From contig CP079108.1 of the NCBI GenBank assembly GCA_019285715.1, forward strand, positions 2,123,001-2,187,000: DNA of 64,000 bases, written 5' to 3'. The notes beneath the pieces were generated by a model. The model worked only from the letters and a program-made list of their open reading frames with translations. It was not told the origin of the DNA and made no database searches. This stretch comes from Sphingosinicellaceae bacterium (GTDB lineage: Bacteria; Pseudomonadota; Alphaproteobacteria; Sphingomonadales; Sphingomonadaceae). Numbering within the stretch: the stretch's first letter is position 1; every line of letters begins with the position of its first letter. This document shows, in pieces, positions 8,861 to 16,828 of this stretch. The translations under genes and the position numbers were made by a program.

Positions 8861-9208
8861 CTATCCCGCAGCGCTTGGCCGCCATGTATGCTGCGGGTTA
8901 CGCCAGTCGATGCCCTCCAACATGCACGCCATCTGCGACGCCGAGATCGCGACGACACCGTCGGTCGCGGAAGGCCAGACGAAGCGACCGCGGTCGAGCC
9001 GCTTCGCATAAAGCGACGTGCCGAGGCCGTCGTGCCACAGGATCTTCACTAGGCCACCGGTGCGTCCGCGGAAGATGTACAGGTCGCCCGCGTGCGGGTC
9101 GCGGCGCAGCCCCTGCTGCACCTGCAGCGCCAGCCCGTGCATGCCTTTACGCATATCGGTGTGACCGGTTGCGAGCCAGATCCGGACGCCACCCGGGACC
9201 GGGATCAC
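8861..9208 (-). CDS. tnpB: IS66 accessory protein TnpB
   Basis: A 115-residue IS66 Orf2-type protein required for transposition in the family. It starts at a GTG whose four bases GTGA overlap the end of tnpA (9205-9208), the usual coupled arrangement. Signature: IPVPGGVRIWLATGHTDMRKG at the N-terminus, GDLYIFRGRTGGLVKILWHDG in the middle and FVWP near the end. It is complete. The frame also opens further upstream inside tnpA, but that part has no family match. Confidence 0.93.
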   Translation of the reverse strand: MIPVPGGVRIWLATGHTDMRKGMHGLALQVQQGLRRDPHAGDLYIFRGRTGGLVKILWHDGLGTSLYAKRLDRGRFVWPSATDGVVAISASQMACMLEGIDWRNPQHTWRPSAAG

Positions 9209-9558
9209 CGCGCCAGCGACCGCAACACCGCCGTTACCAGCTTTGCCGGCGCGTCCGCCGCGATCCGCACGACCGAGCCACCGATCTCGACCAGCATCGC
9301 CGGCGGCGGTGATGATGCTGGCGCGACATCGCGGGGGTCGGCGCTGACAACGACCGGCGCAAAGCCCGCGCCCGCGTGGCCAGCGCCGTACAGGTCGCGA
9401 CGCCACCGATAGATCTGGCTCGGTCGGACATCCGCGGCCCGCGCCACCTCAGCGACAATCGCGTCGGGCGCAAACGCCGCATCGATCAAGGCCCGCTTCT
9501 GCTCGTCGCTCCACTGGCGACGACGCTCGACACCCGAATATACCGTGACCTGGCCCAT
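9205..9558 (-). CDS. tnpA: IS66 accessory protein TnpA
   Basis: A 117-residue IS66 Orf1-type protein, a helix-turn-helix of the IS3/IS911 OrfA kind: RRRQWSDEQKRALIDAAF, VAEVARAADVRPSQIYRWRRDL. It is first in the tnpABC transcript and about 100 bp from the right end of the IS, so the promoter lies in 9559-9657. That short leader also has a near-repeat (CACTGGTGCAA, then TTGCACCAGTG) forming an inverted pair around 9572-9604. Confidence 0.93.
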   Translation of the reverse strand: MGQVTVYSGVERRRQWSDEQKRALIDAAFAPDAIVAEVARAADVRPSQIYRWRRDLYGAGHAGAGFAPVVVSADPRDVAPASSPPPAMLVEIGGSVVRIAADAPAKLVTAVLRSLAR

Positions 9559-9657
9559 CGCACCGTCGCTAACACTGGTGCAAACACCGTCGCTTGCACC
9601 AGTGCTACGTCACCGCAGCCGTCAAATCACTCAAGGCGGCCCTCACCGGAAGCGTAC

Positions 9658-9665
9658 GCACATCC
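9658..9665. repeat. Target-site duplication, right copy
   Basis: GCACATCC, identical to 7102-7109, directly follows the right end of IS66. Confidence 0.95.
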
Positions 9666-9893
9666 GAGGCTACCGGTGACAACAAGGTGGCACTGGCGGC
9701 CATAAGGGAAGCCCGCGCGACATTAGACACGCTCGCGCGCCTTGAACCTCCAGTGGCTACCGACAACACCTCATCGCTGGCGTCGAGTACGGAATGGGCA
9801 ATGACCCGCGCGGCAATCCTGGAGGCGCTTCAGCCTTTCCCCGACGCCCGTGTTGCGGTCGCAGCAGCCTTGCTCACAGCTTGCGCCCTATGA
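9666..9893 (+). pseudogene. Terminase small-subunit-like gene, 3' part
   Basis: The last 75 codons plus stop of the gene interrupted by IS66. The frame matches the 5' part when the IS and one duplicated octamer are removed. It encodes ALAAIREARATLDTLARLEPP and a helical tail ending AALLTACAL. The stop TGA at 9891-9893 overlaps the ATG of the terminase ATPase gene (ATGA), so the intact ancestor was translationally coupled to it. An apparent ATG at 9594 lies in the IS and should not be taken as the start of a real gene. Confidence 0.8.
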
Positions 9894-10669
9894 CGCTCAG
9901 TCATGACCTTGCCTGCGCGTTAGACCCGGCCACATTCATGGTGTCGTCCAACTTCGCCCCGGACCCGTGGCAAGCGAAGTTCGTTCGCTCAGCCGCGCGG
10001 CGCTCGCTGATATTATGCGCTCGTCAAGCGGGGAAAAGCACTGTCGTGGCAGCGCTGGCCTCGCATGTTGCTGTCTACGGTGCGGGGTCGCTGGTGCTCG
10101 TGCTAGCGCCGTCCCAAAATCAGTCTTTCGAGCTGTATCGCAAAATCACTGCGTTCTATCGGCTCGCTGCGACGCCTGATGCAGACGCTGAAAGCGCCCG
10201 GCGAGTTGAGTTGGCCAACGGCTCGCGTATCGTCTGCCTCAGCGGCAACCCGACGACGGTCAGAGGTTACAGCGCCCCGGCGCTCATCATTGTCGACGAA
10301 GCCGCCTTCGCCGAGGATGACCTGTTCGGGGCAATCACGCCCATGCTCGCGAACGGTGGGCGGCTGGTGCTGTTATCCACGCCGAACGGGAGGCAGGGGT
10401 ACTTCTTCGATCAATGGGAGCACGGCGGCACAGCTTGGGAGCGAACCAAGGTCACGGCCTATGACACGCCGCGCCTGCCCACCAGTCATATCGAGCTGGA
10501 GAGGGCGACGAAGCCGGACCGCGATTTTCGGCGCGAGTATCTTTGTGAGTTCGTGGACGTCGATGAACAGCTTTTCAGCTCAGCGCTCATCGATCGCGCC
10601 TTTGCCACTCCCGCCGCGCCGCTATTTTCCGCACCGTTCGAGTGGACTGGGATAACGACATGCCCTTGA
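9890..10669 (+). CDS. Terminase large-subunit ATPase domain protein
   Basis: A 259-residue P-loop ATPase of the phage terminase type. PDPWQAKFVRS is a Q-motif-like segment. Walker A is CARQAGKST (residues about 40-48). A VLAPSQNQSFELYRK segment follows, then Walker B LIIVDEAAF (about 130) and a coupling motif LLSTPNGRQGYF. The family usually has a C-terminal RNase H-fold nuclease in the same chain; here the protein stops after the REYLCEF/FSSALID segment that links the two domains, and the nuclease is a separate downstream gene. ATP-driven DNA translocation is the family role. The start ATG overlaps the previous stop. Confidence 0.85.
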   Translation: MTLSHDLACALDPATFMVSSNFAPDPWQAKFVRSAARRSLILCARQAGKSTVVAALASHVAVYGAGSLVLVLAPSQNQSFELYRKITAFYRLAATPDADAESARRVELANGSRIVCLSGNPTTVRGYSAPALIIVDEAAFAEDDLFGAITPMLANGGRLVLLSTPNGRQGYFFDQWEHGGTAWERTKVTAYDTPRLPTSHIELERATKPDRDFRREYLCEFVDVDEQLFSSALIDRAFATPAAPLFSAPFEWTGITTCP

Positions 10670-11358
10670 AGATCGTCCGCGACCCTGAAGACCCGTTTCG
10701 GCCCCGCGTTGTATATGTGCCCGACAGCCGCGACCGACTGCATGGCAGCCGTCCGCAGGGCAGCTACTACCGAGACCGGACGGGACGAATGATGGTGCGC
10801 GAGCGCATCCGGCCTGAGCGCGAGTTTTTCGTTGGGCTGGACCTTGGGCAGGCTAATGACTTCAGCGCCTTTGCCATCGTAGAGCGGGCACCAGCGGGGC
10901 TTAGCGTGTCCTACCTGTCCCGTGTTCGCGGGAGGCCCTATCCCGATATTGTCGCATCGATTGCGGGATTGATGGCACGGCCCGAGCTGAGCGGAGCGAC
11001 GCTGATCGTCGATGCAACCGGCGTTGGGCGTCCGGTAATGGATATGCTTAGATCGTCTGGCCTGTCGCCACTGGCTGTGACGATCACCGGAGGTGCGAAA
11101 CTGAGCGGCGGACGGGGGCGCATCTGCGTGCCCAAGCGTGACCTCATCAATGCGGTGTTGCTCGCGATGCAGTCGGGCACGCTCGCTATCGCCGCTCAGA
11201 TTGATCACGCGGACGTCCTGCGAATTGAGTTGGCCGACATGCGAGCCCGCATCTCTCCAGCCGGGAATGACCAATACGGCGCAAGGCCCGGCGCGCATGA
11301 CGATTTGGTGCTCGCGCTGGCGCTTGCGGTTTGGGCAGCCGATCGGAGAATTCGCTGA
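10660..11358 (+). CDS. Terminase-type RNase H-fold nuclease
   Basis: A 232-residue protein from ATG 10660, overlapping the ATPase gene by 10 bp in another frame (an in-frame GTG at 10642 would add six residues). FFVGLDLGQANDFSAFAIVE near residue 55 has the first acidic residue of the RNase H-like fold. LIVDATGVGRPVMDML carries the second (Asp in VDATG). GAHDDLVLALALAVW at the C-terminus carries the third acidic pair. This is the pattern of large-terminase nuclease domains that cut DNA during packaging. Split from its ATPase, the pair together matches one large terminase. Confidence 0.8.
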   Translation: MPLKIVRDPEDPFRPRVVYVPDSRDRLHGSRPQGSYYRDRTGRMMVRERIRPEREFFVGLDLGQANDFSAFAIVERAPAGLSVSYLSRVRGRPYPDIVASIAGLMARPELSGATLIVDATGVGRPVMDMLRSSGLSPLAVTITGGAKLSGGRGRICVPKRDLINAVLLAMQSGTLAIAAQIDHADVLRIELADMRARISPAGNDQYGARPGAHDDLVLALALAVWAADRRIR

Positions 11359-11483
11359 GGCAGCTTCATGACATGGCAAAGTGTTTGTCAATGATTGCAA
11401 CGGGTTGCAGGCGAAATTAGTGGTCGGTCCTCTTGGGCCGTGCTAGATAGAAACGGTCGGGGGTTGCTCCTTGACTTGAAACG

Positions 11484-11530
11484 TCACCGACCGGGCTTTG
11501 GCATCCCCCCAGTGCTCGCTCGGTCGGTGA
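11484..11530. promoter_or_regulatory. Inverted repeat upstream of the replication-like gene
   Basis: TCACCGACCG (11484-11493) and its exact complement CGGTCGGTGA (11521-11530) are separated by 27 bp, 30 bp before the ATG at 11560. A TTGACT hexamer lies just upstream at 11471. It could be an operator, or binding sites (iteron-like) for the protein encoded downstream. Seen directly; role inferred. Confidence 0.45.
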
Positions 11531-11559
11531 TTTTCAAAGCTGGGCACTGGGAAAAAATC

Positions 11560-13053
11560 ATGAAATTAACACTGCAGTCTGCGGATAGCGATTTCCGCTC
11601 GCCACACGGCCGATCTGACCGGAATATTGCTCAAGCCTTTTCCTTTGGCGAGAAATGCGCGCTCCGCAACCTCGTGTTGCGCGAGTGGCGGCCACACTTG
11701 TCTCCCGAACAGCACCATCTGGTGACCTACTTTTTTGACGCGTCAATCGAATGGGGACGGGTGTGCCTTGAAGCCACCTTTGGCCAGATGACGGACGGCA
11801 TCCGTGCAGCGACGCAGTGGGTGCTGCCCCCGGTCATGGTCAAGCGCACGCAGTTCTACGAGATCACGGCGGCCTTGAAAGCTCGCGGCGTGCTCCTGAT
11901 CGAGAGTGTTCTCCGCAAATTTACCCGCTTCACCATCAACTTACATTGGTCCCCGGCAGAAGGTGTCCCGACGATGGCTCTGGTATTATCGAAGGCGCGA
12001 CGCGCAGCTATGGAAGCACCGAGCGAAGATTTATTCGCTAACGAAATGGGTACGTTGTCCGGCTCGCGGACTACCGAAGCCAATAGGTTGTCCGCCACGC
12101 GGACTACGGTAGTCCCGAATGCGGACACCTATAAACATACAACTAAACACACAGAAGAAAGTAAGAAAGAAAACAACCTACGGCCTTCGGCCTCGGAGGC
12201 GGTTGTTCACCCGTTTATCCGAAAGCGCGAAAGACCGACCCCGATCTCGTCGAGCGAAGCGAAGACGCAAGGGACTTCATGTATCCGCCCGGCGACCGAA
12301 CCGGCCCCGGAACGGACTGCCCGTGAGGCGGTGCTCGCCGTACAGGCCAGCGATACCGAGCGGCGCAACGCTGCGGCGGCCAAGGCCAAGACCCTCGACA
12401 CCTTCACAGCCTATCAGGCGACGTGGCGGGCAGCGTGGGCGGAGAGCTACGATACGGCGGTGCCGACGTGGACCCAGCACGAGGGGCACATGCTCCGCGC
12501 CGTCCTGAAGGCCCGGCTCCATGGCAACATCCCGGCCCGGCACGACTTCCTCGACTTCGTGACGCGCAACTGGCGGGCTATCCTCGCGACCAAGTTCGCT
12601 TGGATGACGAAGGGTGCGCCGCCGACCCTGCCGACCGTGCAGTTCCTCTGCGCTGGCAAGTTCGTGACGGTGTTCCTCGACGCCTATGCCGAGCGCAGCC
12701 AGTTCGAGGCAGCCGCGATGCAGGGTGGCGACATGGTCGAGCTGAAGCGCCTGCTGGCACAGGGCCTCACCCGCGATGCCGCCATGGTCAAGATCGGCGA
12801 GCGCCGGGCCTTGAGCGTTCAGCGCACCAAGGACACCGAGACCAAGGTGCTCAACGCCGATATGATCCACCGTGCCGAGGCAATCCGCGCCGAGGTCATG
12901 GAGCAGCGCAAGGCGATGATGCGCGAGCGGGCCGGAGTGCAACCCGTTGCAATCGAGCCGCCAGCCCGTGCTGCGGAGCCTTTTGAGGAACTGGCGGGCT
13001 ACACTCTTGAGCCTGTCGTGCTCCCAGAATTCGACATCATCAGTTGGCGATGA
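11560..13053 (+). CDS. Putative replication-type winged-helix protein
   Basis: A 497-residue protein. ATG 11560 is preferred; an upstream TTG at 11395 keeps the frame but covers the inverted repeat. Residues about 30-150 look like a winged-helix module of plasmid or phage replication proteins (WVLPPVMVKRTQFYEITAALKARGVLLI, then a TRFTINLHW strand). A Ser/Thr/Lys-rich linker follows (HTTKHTEESKKE). The C-terminal half is helical with AYQATWRAAWAESY and a conserved-looking FAWMTKGAPPTLPTVQFLCAGKFVTVFLDAY. There is no P-loop or primase motif. A DNA-binding or replication role is inferred from the N-terminal fold and context; it is not a confident family match. Confidence 0.45.
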   Translation: MKLTLQSADSDFRSPHGRSDRNIAQAFSFGEKCALRNLVLREWRPHLSPEQHHLVTYFFDASIEWGRVCLEATFGQMTDGIRAATQWVLPPVMVKRTQFYEITAALKARGVLLIESVLRKFTRFTINLHWSPAEGVPTMALVLSKARRAAMEAPSEDLFANEMGTLSGSRTTEANRLSATRTTVVPNADTYKHTTKHTEESKKENNLRPSASEAVVHPFIRKRERPTPISSSEAKTQGTSCIRPATEPAPERTAREAVLAVQASDTERRNAAAAKAKTLDTFTAYQATWRAAWAESYDTAVPTWTQHEGHMLRAVLKARLHGNIPARHDFLDFVTRNWRAILATKFAWMTKGAPPTLPTVQFLCAGKFVTVFLDAYAERSQFEAAAMQGGDMVELKRLLAQGLTRDAAMVKIGERRALSVQRTKDTETKVLNADMIHRAEAIRAEVMEQRKAMMRERAGVQPVAIEPPARAAEPFEELAGYTLEPVVLPEFDIISWR

Positions 13054-13236
13054 AAGTGCCGAAAGCGGCCCGAACTAAATCCGGGACACGGCTACGCGCC
13101 ATATTGCCAGCGGCAACGACATCCGATGCTACAACGTACTTGCCGCCGTCGCATTCGCTGCCGTGCCCGCCACAATACCCTTGCGTATCATTCCTAGACG
13201 TCCGTATAGGACTGTAACAACGGGGCGGAGCGTGGA

Positions 13237-13947
13237 ATGAAGCAGGCGGTCGCATACATCCGGGTTTCGACTTTGCAGCAGGGCAAAAGCGGGTTGGGCA
13301 TGGAAGCACAACGCGAGGCGATAGAGCGCTTCGCCGCTGCAGAGGGTTTTGAGATCGTCGAGTATTTCAATGAGGTCGAAACGGGCAAGGGTGCGGATGC
13401 CCTCGATCGTCGCCCGGTCCTTACTGCTGCACTTGCCAAGGCGCGTCGTCTGAAAGGCCCGGTGATAGTTTCAAAGCTGGATCGGCTAAGTCGGGACGTG
13501 GCATTCATCGCAGGCCTTATGGCGCAGCGCGTGCCATTCATCGTGTCGGAATTGGGCGCAGATGCGGACCCGTTCATGCTTCACGTATATGCGGCGCTGG
13601 CCGAAAAAGAGCGCGGGCTGATCTCCTCGCGAACGAGCGCAGCCCTCCAAGCTAAGAAGGCAGCAGGGGTACAGCTTGGTAATCGTACCAATCTTGCCGA
13701 TGCGCAGCGGCTTGGTGCGGCCTCGCTCGTAGCGACCGCCAACACCTTCGCAGCCAACGTGCTTCCGATCATTCGTGACGTTCAGTCCGCTGGTGTTAGA
13801 TCGTTGCGCGGCGTCGCGGCGGCATTGAACAGCCGAGGGGTAAAGACGGCGCGCGGCGGAGATTGGAACGCGGTCACTGTGGCCCGCATCATCGCTCGCG
13901 CTGACAACAGTGCAACTGGTTGCAAACCAACCGGTATTGGCTGCTAG
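13237..13947 (+). CDS. Serine recombinase / resolvase family protein
   Basis: A 236-residue small serine recombinase. The catalytic Ser is in [15 protein letters not shown] (Ser11). [18 protein letters not shown] carries the conserved Arg pair, and [22 protein letters not shown] is the E-helix dimer segment. The C-terminal HTH is [31 protein letters not shown], the usual DNA-recognition part. It is complete, preceded by GGGGCGGAGCG before the ATG. It could resolve or invert DNA of the island, or be a leftover from another transposon. It is distinct from the tyrosine integrase that accounts for integration at the tRNA. Confidence 0.88.
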   Translation: MKQAVAYIRVSTLQQGKSGLGMEAQREAIERFAAAEGFEIVEYFNEVETGKGADALDRRPVLTAALAKARRLKGPVIVSKLDRLSRDVAFIAGLMAQRVPFIVSELGADADPFMLHVYAALAEKERGLISSRTSAALQAKKAAGVQLGNRTNLADAQRLGAASLVATANTFAANVLPIIRDVQSAGVRSLRGVAAALNSRGVKTARGGDWNAVTVARIIARADNSATGCKPTGIGC

Positions 13948-14002
13948 AGAGCGCGATGGGAAAATTTGGGGCTAGCGTCATCAAAAAACTTATGACGCGA
14001 CG

Positions 14003-14358
14003 TCGCGGGGCTTCGTCCATGAGAGCGCCGAGGCCGGAGCAATGATCTTTACCGACGATCACAAGGGCTATAGCGCATTTCAAACTCGTCCGGCCTTCGA
14101 TCGGTCAGGCACAACGTTGGGGAGTATATGAACAGGGTGGCTCACACGACCGGCATCGAGAGCTTTTGGGCGATGCTTAAGCGGGGGTATGAGGGCTTCT
14201 ATCGCCAGATGAGCCCCAAGCACGTTTCCCGCTACGTCACCAAGGTCACCGCGCGTCACAACGCGCGGAATTTCGACACCTTCGTTCAGGCGAGGACGCT
14301 AGCGAGGGGGGTGGGCGTTGAGCGTTTGCGTTACATCGATCTGGTTGCCGGGTCGTGA
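14003..14358 (+). pseudogene. IS1595 (ISXO2-like) transposase, 3' remnant
   Basis: The C-terminal part of an ISXO2/IS1595-type transposase in two frames. AMIFTDDHKGYSAF (about 14040-14082) carries the second catalytic Asp region. After a shift near 14090-14125 the frame resumes with MNRVAHTTGIESFWAMLKRGYEGFYRQMSPKH, which includes the family motif ESFWAMLKRGY. The 5' two thirds are missing. Its stop (14356-14358) overlaps the GTG start of the restriction-modification gene, so the IS end is fused directly to that gene. Confidence 0.8.
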
Positions 14359-16229
14359 CGACAGAACGCGTTACCGAAGATTTCGTGCGGGATCATTTCA
14401 AGACTGACCCCCTCTTTAATGCGGTTCGGTTCGATGAGCAAAAGACCAGCATCGCGAGGGCGAAGGGGTGCCTCGCCAAAGCGTCAAAGAATATGACAGG
14501 CAAAATAGGCTCGCCAGAATTTATTATCAGTTTTCCATCGCTTCCCGATGACATAATTGTCGTGGAATGCAAGAAGGATCCCAAATTCCATAGAAGCGTC
14601 GATCTGAAATCCCCGGCCGCCTACGCCGTTGATGGGGCACTGCATTATTCTTCGTTTTTGGCCCATGAATATAATGTGATCTCCATCGCAGTTAGCGGAC
14701 TCCAAAAATCGAAACTAAAGATATCGAGCTTTTATCAGAAGCGCGGTGAGTTGGCGGTCACTGAGGAGGACGGCGACCTTCTGGATATATATTCTTATAT
14801 CTCTCGCCTTAAAGGTGAGGTGGAGGCCAAAAGTATCGAGAGCACCGAGATTACAAAGACAGCTATCGATCTCAATAATGAGCTGAATGACTATTCCATT
14901 GTTGAATATGAGCGTTGCACGTTGGTGAGCGCTATACTACTTGCACTACAGGATGAAGCATTTAGAAAATCCTATAAAAGTCGAGCTGTATCGAAGAAGC
15001 TCAAGCCCACACCAGAGAGACTTGCAGAAGAAATCGTAAACAGCATTCATAGTGTACTTGAAGATAATAAGATCGACGCTTACCGCGTTCAGTCAATGAT
15101 AGGCGAGTTCAAAAAGATTGAAAATCACGCTATCGCCAAATCCGAGAAGATAAAGAAAAAGAAAGCTGCGGTTCTGGAAGATAATTACGTGCTTCGTGGG
15201 ATCACGGAGCGCCTCGAAAGGTCAATTCTGCCTCTTATCACTTTGGGAGATAAAGGTTATGATGTCCTTGGGCGGTTCTATCGTGAATTTATCCGTTATG
15301 CTGGTACTGATAAGAAGTCAGGTCTCGTGCTCACGCCGCAGCACATCACCGAGTTTTTTTGCGACATTGTAAATTTGAACGTGAACGATATTGTGTTTGA
15401 CTCTTGCTGCGGAACAGGCGGATTCTTAATCGCGTCCATGAAACGGATGCTGGAATTGGCCGGTAATGACCAAGCTAAGCGGAAGCAGATCAAGGAAAGC
15501 CAGCTTATCGGCATTGAAAAGCGCACGGACATGTTCACATTCGCTTGCGCTAACATGATGATGAGTGGCGACGGCAAATCGCATATCTATCAAGGCGATT
15601 CCTTCTCTCAAGATAGCGTCGTGCAGGTCAAGGCGCTCGGCCCCAACGTCGCGTTTCTCAATCCCCCATATGACGTCGGAGAGGATGGACAGCTTGAGTT
15701 CGTGGAGAATGCGCTCGCCTGCCTATCGCCGGGCGGGCGGTGTGCGGCGATCCTTCAAATGAGCTGCGTGACCTCCACCAGTGCGCCGACTAAGGCCGTG
15801 CGTGACCGGCTGTTGAACAAACACACATTGAGGGGCGTCTTTTCGATGCCTGATGACCTGTTCTATCCTGTTGGGGTCATAACCTGCATCGTTGTCTTAG
15901 AGGCACACAACCCGCAGCCAGCGGGCTATAAGACCTTTTTCGGATATTTCAAAGACGACGGCTTCCAGAAAACGAAACACTTGGGCCGCATCGATCGTGG
16001 ACAGTGGCCAGCCATCAAACAGCACTGGCTTTCCGTGTATCTCAATCGCGAAAGCGAGCCGAGCCTGAGCATTTTGAAGGAAGTGACCGGTGTGCAGGAA
16101 TGGTGCGCTGAGGCGTACATTGAGACAGATTACAGTGTGATGGGCGAAAGCGTTTTTAGCGACGTTGCCAAAAAATTCATCGTATTTAAGTTGTTAAATG
16201 CCTTCGAGATAGAAGGGGAGATGCCATGA
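14355..16229 (+). CDS. BcgI-like restriction-modification protein (nuclease plus N6-adenine methylase)
   Basis: A 624-residue fused enzyme. The N-terminus has a nuclease-like segment EFIISFPSLPDDIIVVECKKD (residues about 55-75), fitting PD-(D/E)xK. A long helical middle with basic coiled coil follows (KSEKIKKKKAAV). The methylase core has motif I DSCCGTGGFLIAS (about 355) and motif IV NPPYD (about 436), typical of HsdM / type I-II gamma N6-adenine methylases. It overlaps the specificity gene by 4 bp (ATGA). The GTG start overlaps the IS1595 remnant stop, so the native 5' end may have been altered. DNA here is A/T-rich compared with the host. It protects or cuts DNA at a site set by the S protein. 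Confidence 0.82.
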   Translation: MTTERVTEDFVRDHFKTDPLFNAVRFDEQKTSIARAKGCLAKASKNMTGKIGSPEFIISFPSLPDDIIVVECKKDPKFHRSVDLKSPAAYAVDGALHYSSFLAHEYNVISIAVSGLQKSKLKISSFYQKRGELAVTEEDGDLLDIYSYISRLKGEVEAKSIESTEITKTAIDLNNELNDYSIVEYERCTLVSAILLALQDEAFRKSYKSRAVSKKLKPTPERLAEEIVNSIHSVLEDNKIDAYRVQSMIGEFKKIENHAIAKSEKIKKKKAAVLEDNYVLRGITERLERSILPLITLGDKGYDVLGRFYREFIRYAGTDKKSGLVLTPQHITEFFCDIVNLNVNDIVFDSCCGTGGFLIASMKRMLELAGNDQAKRKQIKESQLIGIEKRTDMFTFACANMMMSGDGKSHIYQGDSFSQDSVVQVKALGPNVAFLNPPYDVGEDGQLEFVENALACLSPGGRCAAILQMSCVTSTSAPTKAVRDRLLNKHTLRGVFSMPDDLFYPVGVITCIVVLEAHNPQPAGYKTFFGYFKDDGFQKTKHLGRIDRGQWPAIKQHWLSVYLNRESEPSLSILKEVTGVQEWCAEAYIETDYSVMGESVFSDVAKKFIVFKLLNAFEIEGEMP

Positions 16230-16708
16230 CTAAGCTTGTGAAAGTCTCCGAACTATTCGATGTAATATACGGAACCAACCTTGAGCTGAACTCGCTGGAG
16301 ATCGACCCGGAAGGCGTAAATTTCGTTTCACGCACAGCCCGAAACAACGGCGTGTCGGCGAAAGTAAAGTTGGTCGATGGAATTGAACCGATAGAGGCCG
16401 GGGTACTGACCGTTGCTGGCGGTGGCTCTGTGGCTGAGGCCTTCCTCCAGCCCGACCCGTTCTACAGCGGGCGCGACTTGTTTTTCCTGCGTCCTAAATT
16501 CGCAATGACGGTTGAGCAGAAGCTGTTCTTTTGCATGTGCATCCGGGCGAACAAGTTTCGTTTCAATTACGGCAGGCAGGCGAATAAAACCCTGCCCGGG
16601 TTGCTAATCCCGGGCATGGATGATGTTCCGCCTTGGGTCGACGATGCATTTCAGGGCATACTCCAGAAGTGGTCGCTTCGCCTGAACAGCCTGACCGCCG
16701 CCGCTTGA
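16226..16708 (+). CDS. Short specificity (S) subunit, single recognition domain
   Basis: A 160-residue HsdS-like protein coupled to the upstream enzyme by an ATGA overlap. It starts VKVSELFDVIYGTNLELNSLE, the usual start of a target-recognition domain, and has an AGVLTVAGGGSVAEAFLQP strand and a FYSGRDLFFLRPK segment, as in type I S subunits. Full S proteins are about 350-450 residues with two such domains; this has one, so it probably acts as a dimer or reads a single half-site. The end (LQKWSLRLNSL) is helical and could be the connecting helix. Confidence 0.72.
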   Translation: MTKLVKVSELFDVIYGTNLELNSLEIDPEGVNFVSRTARNNGVSAKVKLVDGIEPIEAGVLTVAGGGSVAEAFLQPDPFYSGRDLFFLRPKFAMTVEQKLFFCMCIRANKFRFNYGRQANKTLPGLLIPGMDDVPPWVDDAFQGILQKWSLRLNSLTAAA

Positions 16709-16828
16709 GATAGGCTTCCGCACGTAACTGACAGCCGTCGAGAGATCGCCCGACTACCAACTACATAGATCAAATTGCAGCAGCCCCCGAGGAGATCGCG
16801 AAGGATATGTTTCGGCGGACGAACGGAT

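Larger units (their letters stand above)
7110..9657. mobile_element. Complete IS66-family insertion sequence
   Basis: A 2548-bp IS with tnpA, tnpB and tnpC on the minus strand. Terminal inverted repeats are 22 bp with one mismatch: GTACGCATCC then GGTGAGGGCC at the left end (7110-7131), and the same with CTTCC at the right end (complement of 9636-9657). Flanks are an exact 8-bp duplication. All three genes are intact, so the copy may still be mobile. It split the terminase small-subunit-like gene of island A, and because both duplication copies are still identical the insertion is probably recent. Confidence 0.97.

Noticed and set aside
9594-9893. A separate small gene starting at ATG 9594
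   Set aside because: The first 64 bp lie within the IS66 right end. The coding part is the 3' half of the interrupted terminase small-subunit-like gene.
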